Shown: one piece after another, positions 1 to 6,167 of the stretch | Position numbering within the stretch: the stretch's first letter is position 1 | Layout: the number at the start of each line of letters is the position of its first letter | Assembly (NCBI GenBank): GCA_029251065.1 | Contig: JAQXEB010000143.1 | Location: forward strand, 1 to 19,009 | Source: Luminiphilus sp. | Lineage (GTDB): Bacteria > Pseudomonadota > Gammaproteobacteria > Pseudomonadales > Halieaceae | Direction of reading: 5' to 3' | DNA: 19,009 nt | Notes under the pieces: generated by a model | What the model saw: the letters and a program-made list of their open reading frames with translations, nothing else | What the model was told of the DNA's origin: nothing | Database searches by the model: none | Made by a program: the position numbers and the translations under genes

Positions 1-1190
1 ATCTTCGCCATTGACTTGTAGCTTGCAGCCGACAAACGGAAAAAGGCGAGCTTTACGAAAATGGTGAGCACAATAATGGCGAGCCCCCAATTAACGACAA
101 ACGACTGAATCAGCGTAAGCAACCAAAACAAGGGCTGAGCTAACCACCAGAGCCAGCCGTAATCGATAACAAGGTCCAAGTTTTCAGCCAAATCACTTAA
201 AACCACCTGATCTTTGGGGCCGACGTAAAGGCGTTGAGAAATGGTGTGTTGGTCGCCCGCATCAATGCGGACAGCCGCATTTTTATAACCGATAACGTTA
301 TCGCCGTTGGATAGTCGGCTTGCGAAAAAGTCATGTGATTCGGTTTGCGAAGGAATCCAGGCGGACACGAAGTAGTGCTGAAGTATCGCGACCCACCCTG
401 CAGGCAAGTTCTTCGAAAACGGCTCATCCTGTAAATCAGAGAACTTCAATTTTGTGTATCGTTCTTCTGGCTGCGTAAGCGCGGCACCGAGGTACGGACT
501 TACGCCGAAACCAACGTTGGCGTCTGGTGCTTCAGAGTTATCGCGTTTGAGCTGTGCGAACGACGTGACGTCGACGGACTGCCCGCTGTTGTTGCGAATA
601 TCAAACTCGACGTCGACCACATATTGGTTGTCATAGGCGGTAATGCGTTTGAACACTTGAAGACTGAGAGAGTCATTGCCCAGCCACGCAAGCGTTAAGG
701 TGTGGCTGCCATCGGCCCCAACGGCGATGCCTTGGCTGACATAGCGTGCGCGGTCCCCGCTGGCATCAATCCCGTCAGGTCCAATAAGACCTGTTTGCGC
801 GACATACGTTCTTAACGCATTGTTTTCGAGTAATCGGAACGGCTGGTCTGGGGTGTCCAGGCGAACTGGAAATTTTGGGAGAGAGGCGCCAGTAATGTCG
901 CCGCCATCCATGGAAATGGTCAGGTTTACCGCGTCGGTGTTTAGAGCGAACGAGGCGGTCTGATCACGGGTTTCGGTGAGCGCGGTGACGGGTGCTGATA
1001 CTGAGGGAATGCCCTCTTCAATGGCAGAAAAAGAAGACGTTTCTTCGGTTACCTGCCTTTCTAAAACGGCCGCTGCGTACAGATCGCTTTGTTGCTTCTG
1101 TTGGCTATCAGAGTATTGGTTCCACTCAATCAGCAGTAAGAGCGACAGTACAGCGGTTGAGCTTATTAGCAGTAATCGTAAAGGGTCCAT
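1..1190 (-). CDS. yidC: Membrane protein insertase YidC (partial, C-terminus beyond window edge)
   Basis: Inner-membrane insertase that works with or without SecYEG to insert and fold membrane proteins. I translated it directly from the minus strand: it starts MDPLRLLLISS at 1190 and stays open to base 1, about 396 residues; the full family protein is about 540-560. Residues about 3-21 form the N-terminal membrane anchor. A low-complexity linker and the large periplasmic domain follow (about 75-340, with YDNQYVVDVEF and the FVSAWIPSQ stretch typical of the family). The start of the conserved insertase core (YGWLWWLAQPLFWLL, then a second hydrophobic helix) is near the edge. The remaining transmembrane helices lie outside the window. 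The start codon shares one base with the yidD stop (TAATG), and GAGGA lies just upstream, which points to translational coupling. It is the last visible gene of the rpmH operon. Confidence 0.96.
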   Translation of the reverse strand, partial: MDPLRLLLISSTAVLSLLLLIEWNQYSDSQQKQQSDLYAAAVLERQVTEETSSFSAIEEGIPSVSAPVTALTETRDQTASFALNTDAVNLTISMDGGDITGASLPKFPVRLDTPDQPFRLLENNALRTYVAQTGLIGPDGIDASGDRARYVSQGIAVGADGSHTLTLAWLGNDSLSLQVFKRITAYDNQYVVDVEFDIRNNSGQSVDVTSFAQLKRDNSEAPDANVGFGVSPYLGAALTQPEERYTKLKFSDLQDEPFSKNLPAGWVAILQHYFVSAWIPSQTESHDFFASRLSNGDNVIGYKNAAVRIDAGDQHTISQRLYVGPKDQVVLSDLAENLDLVIDYGWLWWLAQPLFWLLTLIQSFVVNWGLAIIVLTIFVKLAFFRLSAASYKSMAK

Positions 1191-1483
1191 TAGGTCCTCG
1201 GTTTTTGACGCTCGTTATCTTTTAATGCGTTGTGCTTTTCAGGAACGGGATCATAACCGCCGTCGGCCCACGGATGACAGCGGCAAATGCGTTTTACGGC
1301 AAGAATGCTACCTAAAAATGGACCGTGCCTCTCTACGGCGCTAATTGCGTAAGCAGAACATGTCGGATGATAGCGACAATTTGATCCAAGAAACGGGCTG
1401 AACGCGATCTGATAGGTACGAATGAGGCCGGTTAAAACCTTAGAGACTACAGATGACAAAAAGCGCATGAGCGACGTGATCAT
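1190..1483 (-). CDS. yidD: Membrane protein insertion efficiency factor YidD
   Basis: Small membrane-associated protein that assists YidC-dependent insertion. The hallmark blocks are all visible: IRTYQIAFSPFLGSNCRYHPTCSAYA (in pieces), a GPFLGS segment, and RICRCHPWADGGYDPVP near the end, with the conserved cysteines. An N-terminal amphipathic stretch (MRFLSSVVSKVLTGLI) would lie on the membrane. I chose the ATG at 1483 (97 residues) because it forms an ATGA overlap with the rnpA stop, the usual coupling in this operon. An upstream in-frame start at 1510 would add nine residues inside rnpA, and a start at 1468 (MRFL) is also possible. The stop overlaps the yidC start by one base. Confidence 0.93.
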   Translation of the reverse strand: MITSLMRFLSSVVSKVLTGLIRTYQIAFSPFLGSNCRYHPTCSAYAISAVERHGPFLGSILAVKRICRCHPWADGGYDPVPEKHNALKDNERQKPRT

Positions 1484-1839
1484 TTCTGTTGTAGGTCTAG
1501 CTTTCGCCAAATCTTTGAAAGGTCACTAAAAAGGTCGTGGTTTGTTCGTTCCGCGACCCCCCTTCGAGCCAAAAAGACGATATCCATGGGTTCTGCTAGA
1601 GGGTGGCGTCGGAAATAGTCACGAACGATGCGTTTCACTCGATTACGCTGCGCCGCCAGCTTTACATTTTTCTTGGCAACAATAATGCCCAGTCGAGAGT
1701 TTGGGTGGTCGGTTTTGATGCCAATCACGGTTCCCGCGCCAGCAGCAGCACGTGCTGTCGTCGTGTTAAAGACCAGCGAGTAGTCGCCTGCATTGAGCAA
1801 GCGGGACGATTTGGGGAATTTATGGGACATGAGACTCAT
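1480..1839 (-). CDS. rnpA: Ribonuclease P protein component
   Basis: Protein subunit of RNase P, which helps the catalytic RNA bind the 5' leader of precursor tRNAs. The 119 residues match the usual family length of about 115-135. The diagnostic RNR motif is present as AAQRNRVKRIVRDYFRRH (about residues 62-79), preceded by the SRLGIIVAKKNV strand and followed by DIVFLARRGVA. The helix near the N-terminus (SRLLNAGDYSLVF) is the usual leader-binding region, with Y where many homologues have F. The start at 1839 lies 12 bases after the rpmH stop; the ATG at 1830 (MSHKF) is an alternative. The rpmH-rnpA pairing is near universal and links ribosome and tRNA-processing supply. Confidence 0.96.
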   Translation of the reverse strand: MSLMSHKFPKSSRLLNAGDYSLVFNTTTARAAAGAGTVIGIKTDHPNSRLGIIVAKKNVKLAAQRNRVKRIVRDYFRRHPLAEPMDIVFLARRGVAERTNHDLFSDLSKIWRKLDLQQK

Positions 1840-1851
1840 GCCCGACCGGCC

Positions 1852-1986
1852 TTATGCAGAGAGGCGGATGCGCCCACGAGCTCGGCGGCGAGCAAGTACT
1901 TTTCGCCCGTTTTTTGTTGCCATGCGCGCACGGAAGCCATGGTTACGCTTTCTCTTGAGTACGCTGGGTTGGAAAGTACGCTTCAT
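1852..1986 (-). CDS. rpmH: 50S ribosomal protein L34
   Basis: A 44-residue, strongly basic ribosomal protein, read directly from the minus strand. It begins MKRTFQPSVLKRKRNHGFRA and ends GRIRLSA, a near-textbook L34 with the expected length. It is a component of the large ribosomal subunit, bound to 23S rRNA. The upstream sequence GAAGGTCTGACA-ATG gives a good Shine-Dalgarno about 8 bases from the start. It is the first gene of the leftward operon and lies about 34 bases downstream of the predicted transcription start. Confidence 0.98.
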   Translation of the reverse strand: MKRTFQPSVLKRKRNHGFRARMATKNGRKVLARRRARGRIRLSA

Positions 1987-2026
1987 TGTCAGACCTTCAG
2001 AGTGGTGCTTCTAGTAAGGGGGCGAG

Positions 2027-2055
2027 AGTATAGGTAGCGTCAAGTGACGTGGCAA
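2027..2055 (-). promoter_or_regulatory. Sigma70-type promoter of the rpmH-rnpA-yidD-yidC operon
   Basis: On the minus strand there is TTGCCA (2050-2055), a 17-base spacer, then TATACT (2027-2032). Each hexamer matches the consensus at five of six positions and the spacing is ideal. Transcription would start near 2020 and give a leader of about 34 bases before rpmH. The spacer contains CGTCA-AG-TGACG (2038-2049), a short inverted repeat that could be an operator or could be chance. Confidence 0.75.
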
Positions 2056-2105
2056 GGGAAAACCCTAGAAAAATTACCGTGCTAATTTCACAGCTCTTTT
2101 TTGCG

Positions 2106-2123
2106 CGTTAGTGGTCACTAACG
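2106..2123. repeat. Inverted repeat CGTTAGTG-GT-CACTAACG
   Basis: A perfect 8-bp-arm inverted repeat with a 2-base centre, in the gap between the divergent rpmH promoter and the AT-rich origin tract. The half-site GCGTTAG recurs at 2144-2150. The small centre favours a dimeric-protein binding site over an RNA hairpin. The binding factor is not known. Confidence 0.5.
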
Positions 2124-2200
2124 ATAAGCGTCCTTTGGGGTAAGCGTTAGATGTTGATAGTGCGTAAAGAAAAGGATTTTTGTCACAATTGATCCATAAG

Positions 2201-2209
2201 TTATTCAAA
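2201..2209 (+). promoter_or_regulatory. Near-perfect DnaA box (TTATTCAAA)
   Basis: Differs from TTATNCACA at one position. It sits in tandem, 11 bases before the perfect box at 2212, which suggests cooperative DnaA binding. Confidence 0.5.
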
Positions 2210-2211
2210 AC

Positions 2212-2220
2212 TTATCCACA
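2212..2220 (+). promoter_or_regulatory. Perfect DnaA box (TTATCCACA)
   Basis: Exact match to the high-affinity DnaA recognition sequence, directly abutting the AT-rich unwinding candidate that begins at 2221. Confidence 0.88.
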
Positions 2221-2284
2221 ATAAAAATAAAAAAACGGTTGCTTTTTTTGTTTTCTTTTTTTTCCCACAAATTTAATTAAGCTG

Positions 2285-2298
2285 TTGATTTAAATCAA
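2285..2298. promoter_or_regulatory. FNR/Anr-type box (TTGATTTAAATCAA)
   Basis: A perfect 14-bp palindrome that matches the FNR/Anr consensus TTGATNNNNATCAA at every defined position. It is centred at 2291.5. If it acted as a class II activator site (centre at -41.5), transcription would start near 2332. A -10-like GATAAA lies at 2320-2325, as expected for that arrangement. The AT-rich context raises the odds of chance occurrence, so the role is inferred. Confidence 0.45.
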
Positions 2299-2326
2299 TT
2301 TAATTTTTGTTGAAGTGGAGATAAAT

Positions 2327-2518
2327 ATGTGGATAACTACACCTAATGGATCCGTTGTGAGTGTTTCTCAAGCCACAGGCAATCGCGCGTACGTCACAAT
2401 CGCTAACAATACAAAGAGAACAGCAGAAAATGCAAAGCGCACCATCTTCATTAACCAGCCCCTCAAACAATGTGTTGTGGGCGCGGTGTCTCGAGTCGTT
2501 GAAGCACGAGGTCCCTGA
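2327..2518 (+). CDS. Possible 63-residue upstream open reading frame overlapping the dnaA start
   Basis: An ATG at 2327 is preceded by GTGGAG (2315-2320) with a 6-base spacing, a stronger ribosome-binding site than the one before dnaA itself. The frame (MWITTPNGSVVSVSQATGNR...) stays open to a TGA at 2516-2518. It overlaps the first 89 bases of dnaA in another frame. I recognise no domain in it. The ATG is entangled with the DnaA box at 2328-2336. It may be a leader ORF that tunes dnaA translation, or an open frame without function. If transcription starts near 2332, as the FNR-box geometry suggests, it would not be translated. Confidence 0.25.
   Translation: MWITTPNGSVVSVSQATGNRAYVTIANNTKRTAENAKRTIFINQPLKQCVVGAVSRVVEARGP
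2328..2336 (-). promoter_or_regulatory. Perfect DnaA box (TTATCCACA on minus strand)
   Basis: TGTGGATAA on the plus strand. It lies 93 bases upstream of the dnaA start, on the far side of the AT-rich tract from the box at 2212 and in opposite orientation. It may serve both the origin and DnaA autorepression. Confidence 0.85.
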
Positions 2519-3887
2519 GGTTCAATTTAACACTTGGGTCCGTCCACTAACGGCGGTTGATGATCACCGCGCTTTTGTGCTCAGGGCTCCGAACCGATTC
2601 ATACGAGATTTCGTGGAGGAAAAGTACAGTCAAAAGATATCCGCTTGCTTGGCATCGCTCGGGTCACCTGGGAACCAGTTGCCGATCAGTGTTATTTCTG
2701 GCCAAGATACGACACTCAGTCAGTCTGGCGCCATTGACCGCGCACCATCAAGTGTTGTTGATGACGGCGCTAGCCGTAACGCTCCGGAGGTGTTTAGTCG
2801 CAGCTCTTTTTCTGAGCCTCAGCCGGCCGCGCAACGGGTTGCACCCGCGATTATTGTGCCGACGCACCAACATAATTTGGTGAACGGGTATACCTTTGAC
2901 AACTTCGTTCAAGGAAAAAGTAATCAGCTGGCGGTGGCAGCTGCGCAGCAGGTGGCGGAGAGCCCCGGTGACGCCTACAACCCGCTCTTCCTTTACGGTG
3001 GTGTTGGCCTTGGCAAAACACACTTAATGCATGCAGTTGGAAATGCACTTCGTCAGCGAAAACCCGATGCAAAAATTGTCTATCTCCACAGTGAGCGCTT
3101 TGTTGCTGACATGGTAAAGGCGCTGCAGTTGAACGCGATAAATGATTTCAAACGCTTTTACCGGTCGGTGGATGCGCTGCTTATTGACGATATCCAGTTT
3201 TTCGCAAACAAAGACAGAAGCCAAGAAGAGTTTTTTCATACGTTCAACGCCTTGTTAGAGGGCGGTCAACAAATGATTTTAACCAGCGATCGATACCCAA
3301 AAGAGATTGATGGGGTGGAAGAGCGCTTAAAGAGTCGATTTGGGTGGGGCTTGACGGTTGCAGTGGAACCGCCGGAGCTCGAGACACGGGTCGCTATTTT
3401 GATGAAAAAAGCAGAGCAATCAGGCATAACGATGTCTCACGAAGCCGCGTTTTTTATAGCCCAACGTATTCGGTCTAACGTTCGAGAGCTTGAGGGAGCG
3501 CTGAAGCGGGTGATCGCGAGCGCTAACTTTACGGGTAGACCCTTCGACATTGACCTGATTAAGGAGTCTTTAAAGGACTTACTGGCGCTCCAAGAAAAAC
3601 AAGTGTCTTTGGAAAATATAAAGCGGACCGTCGCTGATTATTATAAAATTAAAGTGGCTGACCTCTTATCAAAACGGCGTAATCGCTCGGTCGCACGTCC
3701 CCGTCAAGTGGCAATGGCACTTGCTAAAGAGGTGACTAATCATAGCCTGCCTGAAATCGGTGACGCGTTTGGGGGAAGAGACCACACGACAGTGCTGCAT
3801 GCTTGTCGTAAGATAGCGGAGTTAAGAGAGACCACGTCGGATATTAAAGAAGATTACAAAAACCTGCTGCGTTCGCTGACGACTTAG
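2430..3887 (+). CDS. dnaA: Chromosomal replication initiator protein DnaA
   Basis: AAA+ ATPase that binds DnaA boxes, melts oriC and recruits the DnaB helicase. From the ATG at 2430 it has 485 residues, within the family range. Domain I (about 12-90) carries the conserved VQFNTWVRPL. A variable linker follows, then the AAA+ domain with Walker A GGVGLGKT (190-197, Lys196) and Walker B LLIDDIQFF (Asp253, Asp254). Domain IV ends with the DNA-binding signature GGRDHTTVLHA (448-458). I chose 2430 because the N-terminus then sits about 12 residues before the conserved NNVLWARCLESL helix. A GTG at 2361 in the same frame would add 23 residues without family support. The ribosome site (AAGAGAA) is weak and distant. 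Nearby DnaA boxes suggest autoregulation. Confidence 0.97.
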   Translation: MQSAPSSLTSPSNNVLWARCLESLKHEVPEVQFNTWVRPLTAVDDHRAFVLRAPNRFIRDFVEEKYSQKISACLASLGSPGNQLPISVISGQDTTLSQSGAIDRAPSSVVDDGASRNAPEVFSRSSFSEPQPAAQRVAPAIIVPTHQHNLVNGYTFDNFVQGKSNQLAVAAAQQVAESPGDAYNPLFLYGGVGLGKTHLMHAVGNALRQRKPDAKIVYLHSERFVADMVKALQLNAINDFKRFYRSVDALLIDDIQFFANKDRSQEEFFHTFNALLEGGQQMILTSDRYPKEIDGVEERLKSRFGWGLTVAVEPPELETRVAILMKKAEQSGITMSHEAAFFIAQRIRSNVRELEGALKRVIASANFTGRPFDIDLIKESLKDLLALQEKQVSLENIKRTVADYYKIKVADLLSKRRNRSVARPRQVAMALAKEVTNHSLPEIGDAFGGRDHTTVLHACRKIAELRETTSDIKEDYKNLLRSLTT

Positions 3888-3924
3888 TCGCGGCATGTAA
3901 GCTTAAAAAAGAGAGATAGTACGA

Positions 3925-5037
3925 ATGAAGTTTTCAGTATCGCGGGATGCGCTGATAAAGCCTTTAAACTTGGTGGCGGGCGTCGTAGAGCGTCGTCAAA
4001 CACTGCCTATTCTTTCAAATGTATTACTGAGCTTAGAGGGCAGTCGCCTGTCTTTAACGGGTACCGATTTAGAAGTTGAGTTGGTTGGGCGTATTGAGGT
4101 TCAAAATGAGGGCCCTGACGGCGACATTACCGTTCCAGCGCGAAAATTAGTCGATATTTGCAAAAGCTTGCCAGACGGCGTCGATATTGCGTTTAACGTT
4201 GAAGATGGGCGTGTGACGGTAAAGGCGGGGCGCAGTCGCTTTACCTTATCTACACTACCCGCTGCGGAGTTTCCAACGGTCGAGGCGGGAGAGGGTGAAA
4301 TAGATTTAGAACTAGCTCAGACCTTGGTGCGGCAAATGATTGATCGCACGGGTTTTGCTATGGCGCAACAAGATGTGCGCTACTACCTCAACGGCATGTA
4401 CATGGAAATAAAAGAAGGACGACTTCGTTTTGTTGCCACGGACGGCCACCGGCTCGCATTGTGCACGGCGCCGGGCCAAGTAGAGGCTGAGGATAAATCA
4501 GTCATCGTCCCTCGCAAGGGAATTTTAGAGCTTTCAAGGCTTCTCGATGCTGACGGATCAGTCACGTTAACCGTGGGGTCAAACCACCTACGAGCGGCAA
4601 CGGATCAGTTTACTTTTACCTCTAAGCTGATTGATGGAAAGTTCCCAGAGTACGAGCGGGTGCTACCGAGGTCGCCTGATAAGTCTGTTACGGGCGATCG
4701 AACAGAACTTCGTCAAGCGTTCACGCGCACAGCGATTCTCTCAAATGAAAAGTATCGCGGAGTGCGGCTGGCGCTCACCAATGGCTCACTGGAAATCACA
4801 GCGAACAACCCTGAGCAAGAGCAAGCCGAGGAAATGGTTCCTGTTGATTACTCGGGGGAGGCTTTGGAGGTTGGCTTTAATGTGAGTTACTTGCTCGATG
4901 TGTTGGGTGTTCTTTCTGGGTCCACGGTGCGTATGTCACTGTCAGACTCAGCAAGCTCTGCGCTGGTTGAGGACGGTGATGCGGGCGGTGAGGCTGATGC
5001 AGAGGCGCTTTACGTTGTGATGCCCATGCGTCTGTAA
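3925..5037 (+). CDS. dnaN: DNA polymerase III beta subunit (sliding clamp)
   Basis: Ring-shaped dimeric processivity clamp that tethers Pol III and other repair factors to DNA. It has 370 residues (family about 366) and starts MKFSVSRDALIKPLNLVAGVVERRQTLP in the usual way. The family blocks LSNVLLSLEGSRLSLTGTDLEVEL, FVATDGHRLALC and SLEITANNPEQEQAEE are present. It ends YVVMPMRL, the C-terminal strand that shapes the partner-binding pocket. A short acidic, glycine-rich stretch (EDGDAGGEADAEA, about 350-362) before the last strand accounts for the few extra residues. Only 37 bases separate it from dnaA, so it is probably cotranscribed. Confidence 0.98.
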   Translation: MKFSVSRDALIKPLNLVAGVVERRQTLPILSNVLLSLEGSRLSLTGTDLEVELVGRIEVQNEGPDGDITVPARKLVDICKSLPDGVDIAFNVEDGRVTVKAGRSRFTLSTLPAAEFPTVEAGEGEIDLELAQTLVRQMIDRTGFAMAQQDVRYYLNGMYMEIKEGRLRFVATDGHRLALCTAPGQVEAEDKSVIVPRKGILELSRLLDADGSVTLTVGSNHLRAATDQFTFTSKLIDGKFPEYERVLPRSPDKSVTGDRTELRQAFTRTAILSNEKYRGVRLALTNGSLEITANNPEQEQAEEMVPVDYSGEALEVGFNVSYLLDVLGVLSGSTVRMSLSDSASSALVEDGDAGGEADAEALYVVMPMRL

Positions 5038-5054
5038 GGTTTGTTGAACACCCA

Positions 5055-6143
5055 TTGCTTACGCAGCTCTCGATAGAAAACCTTCGGAATATTAGTGCCG
5101 CATCAGTTGATCTGCGGTCCGGAATTTCCGCCTTTGTTGGACCTAATGGCGCTGGAAAGACGACAGTGCTGGATGCGGTTCACGTGTTGGGCACGGGCAA
5201 GCCGTTTAGCAGTCATCACTCAAGCAAAGTTATTCAAGAAAACGCCCCGCATTTTCAGGTGGTTGGTCGCTTTCGCCACGGTGGCCCAGAGTCCGTTGCG
5301 GGTGTGAAGCGCTTGCGCGAGGGTGGGGGGGAGGTTCGCTTGGCGGGGAAGCCCGTGAAAGCGCTTTCAACCTTGGCGCATGAACTTCCCTTGATCCTGA
5401 TTAACGCAAACACACTGGACGTTTTGCGCGAGGGGCCCGAAGCCCGCCGCAAGCTGGTGGATCAGTTGGTGTTCCACGTGGAACATTCGTTTGTGGGTGT
5501 TTGGCAGCGATATTATCAAGTGCTCAAACAGCGTAATGCGCTGCTTCGCAAGGGCGCGGTCGACGACGATGCGGCGTGGGTTGCGGAGCTGGCTGTACTG
5601 GGTGAGCAGTTTTATTGTTCAAGGGTCCGTGCCACGGACCTATTAACAGCGCAATTATTCGAAGTGTTAGAGGAAATGAAGGTTAATTTTCCGTCATTGC
5701 GGCTTGGCTTGAGGTCGGGCTGGAAGGAGGGAGTGCCGTTTACCTCGGCCTTAGAGTCGAGCCGAGCGAGCGATATGGACCGAGGGCATACACAAGTTGG
5801 ACCTCACCGGGGTGATTTGTCCTGCTTTGTGGCGGGCGGCTTGGCCAATGATGTGTTGTCCCGCGGTCAAATGAAGGTTTTGATGTCTGCGGTTAGGATT
5901 GCACAGGGCCGCGTGCTTAAAGAAACGACCCGCCGTGCTCCGGTTTACCTCCTCGACGATGTGGGAGCTGAGCTTGACGCCACTAACGCTCGGGCAATAT
6001 TTAACGTATTAGCGGCCGAGGACGCACAAGTGCTCGCAACAATGGTCTCGTTGAACGATACCGCACAGGGGCTCAAGCGTTATGTGACTGATGTGTTCCA
6101 CGTGGAACAAGGGGTGCTCACAAGCGCTAATAAAGTGGCATAA
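5055..6143 (+). CDS. recF: DNA replication and repair protein RecF
   Basis: SMC/ABC-like ATPase that, with RecO and RecR, loads RecA at single-strand gaps and helps restart forks. It has 362 residues (family about 355-370). Walker A GPNGAGKTT is at 29-37, the signature LSRGQMKVLM at about 272-281, and Walker B VYLLDDVGAELD at about 297-308. The only in-frame start near the conserved LTQLSIENLRNI is TTG at 5055, 17 bases after the dnaN stop, with a weak TAAGGT upstream. This suggests low, coupled expression, common for RecF. Two identical parS palindromes are embedded in the gene, both encoding VFHVE (residues 139-143 and 347-351). Confidence 0.97.
   Translation: MLTQLSIENLRNISAASVDLRSGISAFVGPNGAGKTTVLDAVHVLGTGKPFSSHHSSKVIQENAPHFQVVGRFRHGGPESVAGVKRLREGGGEVRLAGKPVKALSTLAHELPLILINANTLDVLREGPEARRKLVDQLVFHVEHSFVGVWQRYYQVLKQRNALLRKGAVDDDAAWVAELAVLGEQFYCSRVRATDLLTAQLFEVLEEMKVNFPSLRLGLRSGWKEGVPFTSALESSRASDMDRGHTQVGPHRGDLSCFVAGGLANDVLSRGQMKVLMSAVRIAQGRVLKETTRRAPVYLLDDVGAELDATNARAIFNVLAAEDAQVLATMVSLNDTAQGLKRYVTDVFHVEQGVLTSANKVA
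5470..5485. other. parS: parS centromere site 1 (TGTTCCACGTGGAACA)
   Basis: A perfect 16-bp palindrome with the CACGTG core, matching the ParB-binding parS consensus of chromosomal ParABS systems. ParB would nucleate here and spread, pulling the newly replicated origin poleward and loading SMC-type condensin. It lies about 3.2 kb from the candidate oriC and is embedded in recf codons 139-144. The parA/parB genes are not in the window; in related genomes they lie beyond yidC. Confidence 0.9.
6094..6109. other. parS: parS centromere site 2 (TGTTCCACGTGGAACA)
   Basis: Identical in all 16 bases to the site 624 bp upstream and also a perfect palindrome. It lies near the 3' end of recF (codons 347-352), in the same codon phase as the first site. 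Confidence 0.9.
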
Positions 6144-6167
6144 TAGAAGCCACTGACAGGAGATCTC

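Larger units (their letters stand above)
2160..2340. other. oriC: Candidate chromosomal origin of replication (oriC) / dnaA regulatory region
   Basis: The rpmH-dnaA intergenic region, where pseudomonad-type gammaproteobacteria keep oriC. It contains two perfect DnaA boxes (2212-2220 forward, 2328-2336 reverse) and one near-perfect box (2201-2209). Between them is a very AT-rich stretch: 11 of 60 bases are G or C at 2221-2280, with long T runs on the plus strand. That is the expected duplex-unwinding element. Transcription diverges around it (rpmH left, dnaA right). Only two GATC sites are present nearby (2191-2194 and 2349-2352), so the dense GATC cluster of the E. coli origin is absent. The exact boundaries are a judgement. 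Confidence 0.75.

Noticed and set aside
976..1344. 122-residue open frame on the plus strand, opposite yidC/yidD
   Set aside because: The minus-strand reading gives clear YidC and YidD; this frame is a shadow.
1603..2037. 144-residue open frame on the plus strand, opposite rnpA and rpmH
   Set aside because: It is antisense to two unambiguous genes, has no recognisable domain and no ribosome site.
2361..2429. N-terminal extension of DnaA from a GTG at 2361
   Set aside because: The added 23 residues have no family counterpart and no ribosome site precedes the GTG.
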